The notes beneath the pieces were generated by a model. That model was given only the letters and a program-made list of their open reading frames with translations, was not told the origin of the DNA and did no database searches. Positions 12,474 through 24,614 of a stretch of DNA of 64,000 nucleotides are shown here, piece after piece; the stretch's first letter is position 1; the number at the start of each line of letters is the position of its first letter. The stretch is taken from assembly GCA_963556495.2 (NCBI GenBank), contig OY747704.1:36106501-36170500 (forward strand). The letters are read 5' to 3'. The position numbers were made by a program, and so were the translations under genes. The stretch is from Valencia hispanica (Eukaryota > Chordata > Actinopteri > Cyprinodontiformes > Valenciidae).

Positions 12474-13128
12474 GTTAAACCTTTGGTTTTATCCTATTTT
12501 TATAATTTGAGAAATATTCCCAAACTAAGCCCTATTGTCTCACATCCTGAGATGGAAATTGTGATTCATGCATTTGTTTACACTTGTCTGGATTACTGCA
12601 ATGCGCTTTACACATGTCTGACCACATCCTCTCTAGACCGGTTGCAGACCAAAAATGCAAAAATACAAAATGCTGCTGCTAGGCTCTTTACTAGGCCTTG
12701 GAAATTTTGCTACACAACTCCTTTATGGATGGAACTTCACTGGCTACCAGTTTATCATGTGCATTTTGAGATCCTGGTTCTGACATGGAGAGCTCTGTCT
12801 GAACAAACACCAGTCGACATTTGTGGACTATTACAACCCTACACCAGGGCACTGAGGTCTTGTAATCAAGACCCACTGATTGTCCCTCATACATGACTGA
12901 AGACTAAAGAAGATTGAGCTTTCTCTTCTGGGGCCCCAAGACTCTGAAACTCACTTCCTCTGTCTCTGAGACCAGCAGATTCAATGGTTTTCTTTAAAGG
13001 GCTGCTAAAAACATATCTTTTTAAATCTGCTTTTATTTCACCTTGTGTATTTTATTCTTTGTTAAAACACTTTTTAATTTCTATCTTGGAAAAAGCTTTA
13101 TAAATAAAGTTTTACCTACTTACTTACC
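12474..13128 (+). mobile_element. LINE (family A) ORF2 C-terminus and 3' end, continued
   Basis: This is the continuation of the LINE interrupted at 11897. An open stretch (12468-12896) carries the C-terminal domain: EIVIHAFVYTCLDYCNALY, IQNAAARLFTRPWK and LHWLPV. It breaks after a premature TGA, and related sequence continues in other frames through a PKTLKLTSSV-like block. The 3' end has AAAGCTTTATAAATAAAG and the tail ACCTACTTACTTAC, shared with the copies ending at 8090 and 27429. Confidence 0.8.
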
Positions 13129-13474
13129 TGCAGCTGTGCTATTAACTCTTCAGCATTTCAAGAGATTTATCTAAATTGAAGATGATTGAATAAACAGAAA
13201 ATGTCAGGTGGTGTTTTTTTGCAGAAGATGATTGTGGAGACAGTGTGCTGAAAGAAAAATTGCTCATCATTTTCACGTTAATGTAACTTTGGGTTTATGT
13301 AGTGTTCTCATATTTTCTATCGCAGATTTTATCATGGTAGACTAAAGCATCTTTGCTTTCCCAGTCTAGCAGATGATAAGCATAAGCAAACAATGTCTTT
13401 GTATCAGCGCTTCTATGAGAGTGTAAATTCTAATTCTTTTGGGTTTCCCTATGTACGGTAGTTTTATTTTGAAT

Positions 13475-13500
13475 CACACACACATATATATATATATTAT
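13475..13500. repeat. (CA)n(TA)n microsatellite
   Basis: A short run of CA units passes directly into TA units. Confidence 0.9.
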
Positions 13501-13710
13501 ACACATTTTATGAAATAGCTTAAGGGTAAAGCTGTGTATTACATTCTAAAAAGAGGAATTGTTGCTTATGAGAAGAAAAGCACAAAGGGGGCTGCCACAG
13601 CAAGAGAATGAGAAAACCAAAGAGGGGGAGATAAGGTTAGCTTAAGAGAGAGTGAGGTGAATGCAAATGAGAATGAACGAATGCAGACAGTTGGCAAAGA
13701 AGAGCATGAT

Positions 13711-13806
13711 ATGTGTGTGGGTGTGTGTGTGTGTGTGTGGGTGGGCGTGCGTGTGGGTGGGTGGGGGTTGGGTGTACGTTTTTTTTTTTTTTTTTTTTTT
13801 TTTTTT
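13711..13806. repeat. (GT)n, G-rich and poly-T compound microsatellite
   Basis: GT units with GGG interruptions are followed by a 27-base T run. Frames called across this stretch are artefacts of the repeat. Confidence 0.95.
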
Positions 13807-16274
13807 CTTCTTTACAGTGGGTCTTGTCTCTTTGGAGCTCCTGTGTGTCATACAGATCAAAATCTAAAAAATAAGCTTAAATCTGAATTCTGCATTTAGT
13901 CCAGCTTGCATCCAAACACAATTCTGTCTCATGTTCATGTTAAAGGGAAACAGTGGTGGAGAGAGTTAGAAGTAGTACATAGACACTGAGGGGGAGCAAA
14001 TGTGGAGGTGGAAAGAAACTGGCATAGAGTCAGATTCTGTGACTAAGGGGTGGCTAAAATTAGTGTTAAAATAGTGACTATTTTCAAATAGAAAATATGA
14101 AAAAAGATTGGGTTATGTGGAGTTACAATCTACATGGTAAATCAAAGGTCGTGACACACCTGTAAGCCTTGAAATATAAGCTGTGGAACCTTTTTTAAAG
14201 TCCCATAGCGGCAACACATCAAAACTAGCTTGTTTTGACTCTTGAAAACTGCTCTAATTGGTAGCAGCAGCTAACGTAGGTCACAAAGCAGCTTAAAGCA
14301 GTCATTAGCTACAATCTGCTGTACAGTTTTGCTGTAAAAACTTCGTATTTCCTTTCATCTAACTAAAATCAGATATGAGCTCTCTGGGAATTTGCTCCAC
14401 AAGACTTTACATAATTAACATAAACAACACCTGAGCACATCACATGTTATAAACATAATATTAAGCATATGTATCAAGATCTTATGTTTCCTATTAAATA
14501 CTTTACATATTTACATAAATTGTATCTCAGCTTAAAAGTTATGTATCATAATATGAGGACCCATGCAGGTAGCCAAAGTTATATCAGCATTTTCTTTCTC
14601 ATGTAAATCTCCTAATAGGCCAGGCTTTACATTAAGCCATGAACAGTTAACCTTCTCAGCTTCAGTCCTGAGACCCAATGGACTATTGATGCAGCGTTTA
14701 TGCGGCAGAAGTAAACTATAAATGCGGAGTGGCATGGATGTGATCAGCCTGTGGTATTGCTGAGGTTTAATGGAAGCTCAGGTTTCTTTTATAGTGGGCT
14801 TTAGATCCTGTGCCTAGATAAGGCGGGTGTCCTCCTGGCAACACCTTGAGTCTCCCCATAACTCTTGAATAGGCGTTGCTTTACAATCTTACAGCTGTGG
14901 TTATCCATTATGCTTATACACTTTTTTCTTGTCAATTTTTCCTTCCACTCCACTTTTCAGCAATGGGCTTGGATGAAGCAGCTTTCTGCTGGAAAACTCT
15001 CAAGTTAGCATTCTTCCCGATGAATGTTTAAGTACATTAAGGTACATGTTGTTTGATGTATTTGTAGGCAAAACATTGTGGAGTTCTTAATTGTCATACA
15101 TTTAAGGTCCAGGGGGGAAAAAAAAGATCAGATTTTTTAATTATTATTTAAATTATATAAGTAAACTGATTGGCACTGATAAAGAGAAAACTGGATGAAT
15201 CCAAACTCATAATGATTCATCAAAGCATTGGTAATTAAGCAATTACTTAGGCATTTTTTTTTAACATACATTTCCCTTGTCTTCATTGCACCAAATGAAC
15301 AGGGAGAGAATGCTGCTACCTAAAGCCCTTATTCTTTAAAAAATGGACTTAAATGCTGGCGCTCATGCCAGTTTTCCTGACAAAGCAGAGCAGTTTGCAC
15401 CCCTGCTGACTTTATAGATGTCCCTTTGTAATGAGAAAACTGGTTTCTGTTGAAAACTCAGGCACGCACACGCAGACAACTCAACTGACATTATTACAGC
15501 ACTGATGGCACTATTCCACATGATCACCTTTAGCCATTAAAATACACAGCTGAATGGAATACAAATTATGACTTGGAATTAATGTGTGCTGTGCTCATTC
15601 CAGTGGTGCTATATACAGCTTTCCCTTTCTGATTCTGCTCTGCAAAGATCAGACTAAAACATCACAGTTGATGTAAGGTGTGGGTTTCTGTGTCCAATTT
15701 GTAGCAGAAGTTACCTTTCAAAACACTAGTGATATAGTACCACACCAGCAATGTGCTCAGTATATGTTGTTTCTCATTACATTCACATTTAAGATTCCAT
15801 GCAGCATGTTGTGGAGTAAAGAAATCTCCAAATGAGCTAGGACTGCACACACTATCTGTCTCCTCAGTCAATTTCCATAAATTAATGTGGCTTCCGATGA
15901 GGCTCGTTTGCCAGATTAAAATTATGTTTATATTAACAACTTCTAAGCAGGTAGCAAACATACTTTTCATTGAGAGCACATTTATGTATTAAAAATACAT
16001 TTATTATTGGTTTGATGTAATGTTCTGATCTTAAATGTCATGATAGCATTATCTGTAAGCAAAAAATTATCTTAAATAACAAGGGCTAGATGCGTCAGTG
16101 TCTGTGAGACCTGCCAAGACCGGCTCCCTTACAAATACGGTTTTATCTGGTTTTAAATGGGTTTTCAATACAAGACTGGGAATCATTGTTACAACTTGCA
16201 TTTTAAGATTGCACTGTGGACTATTTTAATCATCGGATGATTTTATCGGGGGTGTTTTAATCCATAAGCAATGC

Positions 16275-17680
16275 GTGGACTACTTTTCCCCACCCACCAT
16301 GCCTTCACTTACCTGCAGCTCTGGGTATGATAGCTGTGCCAAGCTCAGTCTGAAAGTTCTGGAGCTGGAGAAGAGGATTTCAACTCTGCACCAAATCCAA
16401 GAGCATGAGCGCCACATGGACATTATCCTGGGCCAGGCTCTCGCCGCCGCCAATAGTTCTCAGCTGGCTGACACAATCCCCTACCAGCACGGTGAAGCTG
16501 TGGAGAGTGAATCCACTGCTGGGTCTCCGAGCGGACTCGGGGTGCCAAACGCCTGTGTGACTTCTGCTGCAGAGGAGGACCACTGGTTTCAGCAGGGGGC
16601 AAAGCCAAAAGCCCCAATCAGTTCCACACAGTCTTGCTGGGTATCTGGTCCACTGTTGGGTCCAGCCAGGGTGGGGGTGCACGGGGCAGTTGCCACTGCT
16701 TTCTTCCCACCTGCCTGCCGTTAATGAACAAATGCAATGCCCTGGACCTGGACTTTCCTCTTACAGCTCCTGGCCCCCGTCACTCCACAGGTCCACCTCT
16801 CAATCCCTCCCAGCAGATGGCGAAGCAGGCCAACTCCTGCAGCCCTCTACGTCGTGCCAAAACCCAGACCGCAGCTGGAACTCACAGAGGAGTGCTCCAC
16901 TTCATCCCGAACCCACGGATCAAGCCCACGACGCTGAATAAACATCGCTGCAGTCTTAGGGAGGCTTCTCAACCTGGTAAACAGCAAGTCCGAGACGGTG
17001 AACGAACCTCTGACCAGAGTCAACAGCATGCAGACCTGCCCCCCACCATACTCCTCATCTGTTACTCCATCGTGAGGAATCTGAGGATGAGAGGGGCCCT
17101 CACTCTGTCTTTCCCTGGAGCCACTGTGATGGGCATAGCAGAAAAGATCCTGGACCTCATTCAACTCCACACATGTGTGAGCAAAGTTATAAATCACGCT
17201 GGCACCATCGACATTCATAAGCAGCAGTCTGATCTCCTGAAGTGTGACTTTATCCACCGTTTTCTGTCAGTGTGCCCCAGGGCAGCTGTGGCTACATTGT
17301 AGCTTGCCATCACCAGTGTATGAATGTGTGCGTGAATGACTGAATGTAGTGTGAAGCGCTTTGTGGTCCTCAGGGACTAAATAAAGCGCTATACAAGTAC
17401 AGGTTATTTACCAGTTTTAATCTTTAAAAAAACTCACATGTGTCTTTTTTTTTTTATCTCTGGCCCCACTTCCACCATTGGCAGATGCATTGGTCATTTT
17501 AGCAGACTTTTATTTCTGAACACTTGGCTTTCCTCTGCCACTGTGATGCACAACATTGATTATATAGATTTTAAACTTGAACTATAAACTTGAACATTTT
17601 CTGGGGCGGAAGGCACCTGTTTGGGGGCGGATGGGCTTCAACTCAACAGACAGGGCAACTGCATGCTGGTAATGAGTCTG
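16275..17680 (+). pseudogene. LINE ORF1 with esterase-like domain, broken
   Basis: ORF1 opens with a leucine-rich, coiled-coil-like segment (SLKVLELEKRISTL) in one frame (16275-16724) and continues in another frame (16634-17302). The second half resembles the SGNH-esterase domain known from CR1/L2 ORF1 proteins: LLICYSIVRNLRMRGA, SFPGATV and HAGTIDIHKQQSDLLK. The catalytic GDS block reads CYS, and the GTND block reads GTID, so key residues have decayed. After the SINE the domain resumes with ISGPTSTIGRCIGHFSRLL and FLNTWL (17456-17520) and ends with DGLQLNRQGN (about 17625-17660). Confidence 0.7.
17264..17409 (+). mobile_element. SINE 3' half inserted in LINE ORF1
   Basis: This stretch matches the 3' half of the SINE at 48148-48464: CTGTCAGTGTGCCCC, GTGTGAATGTGTGCG-like and AAATAAAGCGCTATAC. 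It sits between ACCGTTTT (17256-17263) and ACCAGTTTT (17410-17418), which looks like a target-site duplication. ORF1 sequence continues directly after it. It is a 5'-truncated insertion. Confidence 0.75.
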
Positions 17681-18884
17681 GAATGTCCATGCCCCCCCGT
17701 CTACCACACTGGCCTCAGCTGCCCCTGCCCTCTCTGCCCCCTCCGCCATATCTTGATGTCCAGCTGGTCCCTGCTCCTATGAACGCAGCTCTGATTTGAA
17801 CAGTAACTCACATATTAAACTTGGACCTTGCTCTATGTCATTCATACCTTTCATTATAAGCAGAGAGCGGACTAAAAATCATAAACCCAACAAATGCAAC
17901 ACTAATAATCTCAAACAGTTACCAAAAGTCCAACTTTCCCCAAATCATACAGTCACTCCATCTCCAGTCACTATTAATATGGCACTTTAAATGTTCGCTT
18001 TCTGCTGTGGCTGCCTGGGTGCTCTCCAGGTAGCGCTTGAGTGGAGGTGGGGGTCTCCGCCTTGCCTCCTCTGGGCACCCTGTGCCAGTGCCTTGGGTGC
18101 TGCTGTTGATGTGCTGCTGCCGGTGCAGATGGCTCCTTTGTCGTTTCCCCACTTTACCTGGCTCATATCTGCTCGGTCAGATGGCCTTATTAATGTTGCT
18201 CTTGTGTGTGTGCTCTTGGGGATTGGGTTGGGGGGAGGGGGTATAAATGTTATCATGCTTAGAAATCTGTAGGAGGGGGTTGGGAATGTGGTTTATGTGG
18301 GGTCATTTTTAATCTGTAAAGCACTTTGAGTTTCAATCTTGGTATGTGATTAGTTTGTTATAGATGGTGAATTAAAATAAACTAAAACAAACTTTTCATT
18401 AATATTCTAATTTATTGAATATGACTGTATTTAAGTGTGGTTATAACCATCCCTTATAGATCTGTACAAAACATAAATGAAATCTGATGAGATCTTTTTC
18501 CTTCTATCTAAGTGCTCTACACAAACATCAGTCTGTGCTTTCTCCAGCTGGTTAGTCCGTCACGTGCCTTTGAATGGACCAACATAAGGTGTTCGATAAC
18601 ACACTCCTTTTCCATGGTTTTTTTCATTGTTTATTAATTACTTGGCATCAGCTGTACCTCACCATGTTTTGTCCTTGAGTTAAGTTCTTTCACACAACAC
18701 CCAGTCTTTTTTTTTTCCCTGCTAAAGGTTTTTAATGGTGTTCTTTGTGATAATTATAGAATATGATTCTGGAAGAGAAGGTACAGAGTAAAATAAAAGG
18801 TAATTGTGGGGAGAAATTAAAAGAATGGAGAAAAAAAAAAAAACTTTTCTCAGGTTCTTGGCAGTGCATGTTTGGTCCAAGCCC

Positions 18885-19052
18885 TTGCACAAGTATTCAC
18901 ACTCCTTGAGCTTTTGCATTGCAACCAAAAAGACCACTTATAGTCGCTTTTATGCAGTTTTGTGTTGGTCTTTAACTTAAAATTACGATGAAATACATTG
19001 AGTACAATAAATTGTGGTAAAGTTCAATGGGGATGAACATTTTGCAAGGCAC
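18885..19052. mobile_element. Short Tc1-type inverted-repeat relic (MITE-like)
   Basis: The left side reads CTTGCACAAGTATTCACACTC and the right side ends in GGGGATGAACATTTTGCAAGGC, the inverse of the same end sequence. Both resemble Tc1-like termini (CTTGCAAAAGTATTC...), with no transposase between. It is an old, internally deleted copy of a family different from the 8797 and 24615 elements. Confidence 0.5.
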
Positions 19053-22000
19053 TTATATGGTACAGTTCATTCAGGATACCAACATTTATCCACTTACTCA
19101 TCTATACCAAGATGGTACTTTGACTGCACACATAACATGCCCTCTCCCAATCTTACATTTTGTCAAATATAAATATTGTGTATATGTATTTGGATAAGTG
19201 CAAACTCATACTCCTGGTGGAGTGTTGAGCTCCGCAATGAAGGTTTGAATATGTAAAGTGATATTGCCAGCTACATCACCACTTTGCTGACATCCATGAC
19301 ATTCTGCCTGGGCACTTCTCGTTTCCTGTTGTACACTTGTTTCAACTTTTGCCACTATCCAGTCTGAATTTTTAAATAGGAAATACTGTGTTCTAGATGT
19401 ATAGGAAAAGAAATCTTCAATGATGTGGGTTCCTCAAAATATAGCCTGTATAAGATATTGTACAATTTAAAAAGTCCTATTTGTAGCACAGTAGAACCAT
19501 AAGATGTCTGAGCTCTTCAAAGCAAGGCAGAAAGTGATTTGAAGGATCGGAAGTATGCATTGTTTTACATATGAAGTTATACAATCTCTTGCAAGCTATA
19601 AAGTTAAAGATGTAATCAAATGTTAGCTCTGTGTGCATTTTGTACTAGATGTAAAACATTGAAAACCTTGCTAGCAGATAAATTATATCAGAATTATAAA
19701 ATCCATAATAATACAATAATTTATATCTGGGACCAATAAAGTATTTTTGAATTGAATCAAATATAATATGATCTGTCACAGGACCTGATTGTCATGCTGG
19801 CTGTTCAAGTAATCCATCTACTGTAACTGAAGGATTCAGTTTTAGAAATTCAGGTATTATTAAGGAACATTTAAAGTTAGAAACCAAGAAAGAAAAGAAC
19901 TGAAGCATTCCAGACTGCTAAAGCAAAATCTGTGCTAACAGGTTTTGTAGTTCTGCAGCAATAATCAAGAGAGATATAACTGAATTTCTTCGGCATTTTA
20001 TAAAACTAATGCACATGAAAATAAATAGGGTTACTTTGGTTTTCATCTCAATGTTGTTTAATGCAGAGTATTACTAGGACTTTTTTTTTTTTTTTTTTGA
20101 CATTTTTTAATGGAACCGAACTTTCATCCACTTATCTTTTTGGTTTAAAAAAGTATATTATATAAACGGATAAAATCATATGTATATACTTTTAAGTACT
20201 GACCCAATAGTTACCTTTTTTGATTGTGTGGCTTAATTTTATAGATATATTATTTACATTCCATTTACAGTTTTTCAGCTTTTGATTACAATAAACTCAG
20301 TGTTTAAGTTTTCCTCTTATTTAACATAATTTAATAGACCCTAAACCCCCTTAGACATCAGAAATGTTCTTGGTGGTGAAATGGCTTGAAGAAAATAACC
20401 TTTTCTGGATTTAATAAAGGAAATAATATTGTGCAGCAACGAGCCATTGCTTCAGAGATGTTTCAGAATTTATGATATCTTTTGCTTTTGGTGTAATTAC
20501 CATTGTAGGACTAAAAACAGTGTTTAAAACCAAGCATCTTGAAGATGTTTAAAAATGAAACGGCATGTTTTGCAGTTGGCTAGACTAGTATACTGTAGTA
20601 AAGTATAAATTTATTAGATTAAACTGAGTTCAATTTCAGTTTCAACCTCCATAGTTTGGGGCTCACAGTCCCATAGCTGCATACTTTTCTGCACACTGAA
20701 TCCATGTAAAATGGATAAAAGGGGAATAGAAAATTCTACATCTCCCCACCAAGATGTCAGTGTGCTGACCTTGTTTGCTAAGCTTAGATCATTTTACAAG
20801 AGAAGTTCAACTGAAATTATTTGCTCTAAATTTGAATATCTTTCAGTTAATATGGCAAGGCTTTTCCCAAAACCCAAAAGAAAGACCTAATCAGAGTGGG
20901 ATGGAAGACTTGGTCTTAAAAGAGATTGAGATATCAGATGGGCATCTCCAATGCAAACCTTCTGAATTAATCTGCATGTGGTGCAAAGCAGATTGCTTTG
21001 GGAATACACTAATCTCTAAATGTTTTCAACATAATTATGTCAGTTGTTGCTTGGTATTATTAATTATCTCTGTGTATCTGGACTGCCTTATCTGATAAAT
21101 TATTAAAAAATGATTCAATGTGATTTTTTCTGGATGATTAAAAAAAAAAAAAAAAGCTGTCTCTTACAGTTAAGCTGTACCCACGATTAAAACGACATAA
21201 TTCTACATTGTTTGTAAGTGGAGATACAGCAGTCAATCAAAAACTTATTTTCTTCAATGTATGCAACTTTTTTTTATTTTTATTTATTTATTTTTTTTGT
21301 GATACCGACTACTGACTGGAGAGAGTAGCACACTCGAGTCATTCAGACACACTTAAAAGCACACAAATATTCATACACATACACAGATAAGTAAGCAGTT
21401 TGGGGTTAAGGATCTTGATCTAGGGGACATCAACATGTGGCAGGAGAGGAAGCTGGAGACGAACCTACAAAAAGACAACAACTCCTCCCACTGAGCCACA
21501 CAGGAACCCTTGTCAAGGCAACACATTGTACAAGCTGTGATGATTATGATAAGACATAAATGACGAGGCGGAGAAAAAAGGGAGAAAGGATAAATGACTA
21601 TACCCACAGAAGTAGCTGTTGTAATTCTGAATTTCTTTGCCCTAAGAAATTGAAAGGACTTTTAAAAGCTTTATTAAAAATGTTGTGCATCCCCTCTTAT
21701 TGGGTGTTCTAACCCCATCTTTTTTTCGCTGTATAAATAGTTCTTTCAAGGACTAATTGCAATTTAGCACTCTCAGGGTAACAGTCTTTACTGTGACCTA
21801 ATAGCATTTTTTTTTCTTTTGTCATATTTCATTGTATGATGAAGCTCAATATCACCTTAATCTTTTTTTGCACAAAAGATGATTGTGATCATGAGCCCAC
21901 GATTTCCACATCCTAGGTGTTATACACTATTTCAGCTGAACATCTCTTTAAAGTCCACATCTCTGTTTTCTTGATATTGTTTGTAAAAAAGATGCTTTGA

Positions 22001-22479
22001 CGTGGGAAGCTAAAATAAAGTGAGCTTGTCTAATTCATACTCAAACCAACTTGGATTCTAAACAGTCAAGTAAAAAAAAAAAACAATTTCAGGTTGAAAA
22101 AAAAACTTTAAAACCCCCATCTGTAACAGATTTGATAGTCAGCATGAGAATTTGGCCCATAACTTCCCAACATGGTATATATGTTTTACATGTTGGATAA
22201 AAAATAGATTTGTAATATTGCTGGTCAAATTTGTTTTTGCTTTTGTGATCAATGAAAACTGATGAACGTTTGCTGAAATACATCACTTCTACTTTCTAAT
22301 GAGTTAAGAAAATCTCAATGGGAGGATTCAGGCATCACATTTATCAGTCTCCATCACACTTGCACACTTGAACATTTAGCAGCTACTTGCTGGTGCTAAA
22401 TGCAGCTTAGTGTTAGTTAGGACTTGTGAAGGGTAGCTGTAATGCTGCTGTTATTTATTTAAAAAAAATGTTTCATTGC

Positions 22480-22672
22480 CTCTGCTAAGGAGGTTATGTT
22501 TTTGCTAGAGTTTGTTAGCAACATAACTGCAAAGGTTATAAACAGATTCTGACCAAATTTTCAGGAAATGTCCACAGTGGGACCAGGAACAAGTGATTAG
22601 ATATTGGGGGTGATCCGGATCACCATCTGGGGGGGTGGAACTGAGCTGCCTTGGCTGAGGGGTTTTCTAGTT
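22480..22672 (+). repeat. Dispersed repeat, class unknown
   Basis: The stretch includes GCCTCTGCTAAGGAGGTTATG, TTTTCAGGAAATGTCCA and GTGATCCGGATCACCATC. Part of it recurs at 37874-37945 (TTTTCAGGAAATGTCCATAATGGGACCAGGAAC) and 38221-38255. I recognise it as a repeat common in fish genomes, but I cannot assign its class. Confidence 0.6.
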
Positions 22673-24614
22673 TCTAGTTGCCTGTTTTTCCTAAGCATTT
22701 TTTAAGATTAGTCCTCGCTTGTTTATTTTAGTTCATAAGTAATTATTTGGCCAATTGAACACTGAGTAATTAATGTTATGAGTTTTGTAGACAAAACCTA
22801 GTTTCTAACTTAACAGATAAGCTGTCTGAAATGCAGCTTGCACACCAAGGTCAGATGGCCTTAGTGTGATAAAACAGTTTTAACGTTGTTTACACTGGTG
22901 CATCTTTAGAGAAATGTTTCCTGTTTTAATTATAAAAGAAAAGTAGTTGTGCTAAAAAAATAACATCTTTCTGCCAATTGTTTTAGTGTTTGTTTTGAGT
23001 TGTGGAAAGTTGCTACAATATTAGGGGGTTTTGTCACCGAAAATGTAGAAATCCTTAAGTATTCTGTAAAATGACATGTTAATGGTTGCACAGGTGATGT
23101 GTATGATGGAACAAGTTGGATTTGTGGGTTTAAATATTATACATGTTGACACTAACTAGTTCTAAACCTAACATGAAGCATATTTTTCATCCTTTTTTTT
23201 ATGCACAGTTATTGTAAGAATGATTTCAAAGCTTTGTGCTTCATTACCTTACTTCCTTTGCAAATCATAGGACAAAAAAGAATGTACAAAAATATGTTCA
23301 AATAAGCTTTAAATTACTAACATTGCAGATTTAATGTTAGTGAATCACATTGACTTGCCAACTTGTCATTATTAGAGGTCTGAATACACACTTGTTATAT
23401 ACACAGATAAATGCATGGAAACAAAGACATGGACCCTGCCGTCTATGCCTTTTATATACAATCTTCTGTGGGTGTTGGATCCTGAGGGCCACCTACCTTT
23501 CCGCAGTGATGAATAAAACAACAGCCACTTGGATGTATCTCCCTGTGTGTGTGCACAGAGGTTCTGCTGATATGCCGGCTTTTAAATGAATACCTTTTTG
23601 GTGGCTATTTTTGCTGGAACTGTGGCAGTTTCTGGTGATGCCTGATGTGGATGTGTGCATGCATACACTGTAAGATAAGGAAAAAAAGACTTTGCAAACC
23701 CCCCCCCCCCCCAAAAAAAAAGCAAAGCAGCAACAACACCCCCGTGATTGATGTCAAGAGAAGACAATATTCCTGTCTTGAACTGTGGTATTTACATGCC
23801 TCTTGAGAGTGATCAGAGTGTTTACATGAAAGCTAAAGAAACATGTTTGTTTATTATCTTTCCTTAAGGAAACTATTTAATAATTACGGTTCTTATTTTT
23901 ATTTTCAGTCCTTCATTTAGCAGGATGTTCTGTGTTGTTGAGTCTTTATCTTTGCTTGTGACTTTTCTTTAATGATGCTTCTGATTTTGTTTAGGATTCT
24001 ATGTTTTATAAAAAAATTATAAAATCTTCAGTTTCTCAATAAAACTGAGAAAGGTTACTGTATCATTTATTAACTGTCATAAACGTTTAATTCATAAAAT
24101 TCAATTCTGGGATTTTCAAGTGCCAAAACATTCAGTTATGATTTCTGAAGGAGCAGTTTGCAAGTTATGAGCAGCATCTATGATAAGCAGACAACTGTAG
24201 ACTGCCTATCTAGGCAGATTGACTTAGTGACTTAGTTTTCATCCAATGTCAGCATGTTGTAGTGCAAAAGCTAATTTATTCTGCACAATACTTTGTTTAG
24301 CTGCTGAATAGAGCTCAAACACCAGCAGAAGGCAGGTAAGATGCTGAAGTAGATAAATAAGGATAAAAAAGTTAACGAACTTGCAGAAACCGAACTCAAC
24401 ATTAAGGAGGGGGGCATGGGCTTAGCAAGGTCACTAGGGGGCCCTCTATCTGCCGTTTTGTCATTAAGTTCTTCAGTTTTCAAAGCTTATCCAGAGTGAT
24501 TGGATGACAATGTAACGTTATAAAACAAACAGAAAATACTATTTTGAGCAACTTTTATTAATAATAATTATAACAAAGAAATATATTATGTAAACTTTTT
24601 TTTTTTTAAAGCTA

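Larger units (their letters stand above)
13129..16079. other. Noncoding stretch with microsatellites
   Basis: No exon was recognised. It contains the simple repeats listed separately at 13475-13500 and 13711-13806. The part 15280-15640 is free of recognisable repeats and of balanced composition; it is a candidate for conserved noncoding sequence. Frames at 15662-15992 lack any family signature. Confidence 0.4.
16080..18390 (+). mobile_element. L2/CR1-like LINE (family C) with ORF1 kept and ORF2 deleted
   Basis: The order is 5' region (16080-16270), ORF1 (about 16275-17790), the first codons of ORF2 (about 17800-17995, ending near NMAL-NVR), then a direct jump to the 3' UTR (about 18000-18390). 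The 3' UTR part contains CTGTGGCTGCCTGGGTGCTC and a tail AATCTGTAAAGCACTTTGAG. The same UTR occurs at 55670-55995 and, inverted, at 31340-31500. The endonuclease and reverse transcriptase are missing, so the copy was internally deleted. ORF1 is interrupted by a SINE at 17264-17409. Confidence 0.75.
18391..24605. other. Long noncoding stretch with small repeat relics
   Basis: No exon was seen. It holds the Tc1-type mini-relic at 18885-19052 and the dispersed repeat at 22480-22672, each listed separately. It also has poly-T/poly-A runs (20079-20098, 21140-21155), a C10A9 run at 23700-23719 and a short LINE/SINE-like tail at 19728-19760 (AATAAAGTATTTTTGAATTGAA). Frames such as 20775-21095 show no family signature. 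Confidence 0.4.
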
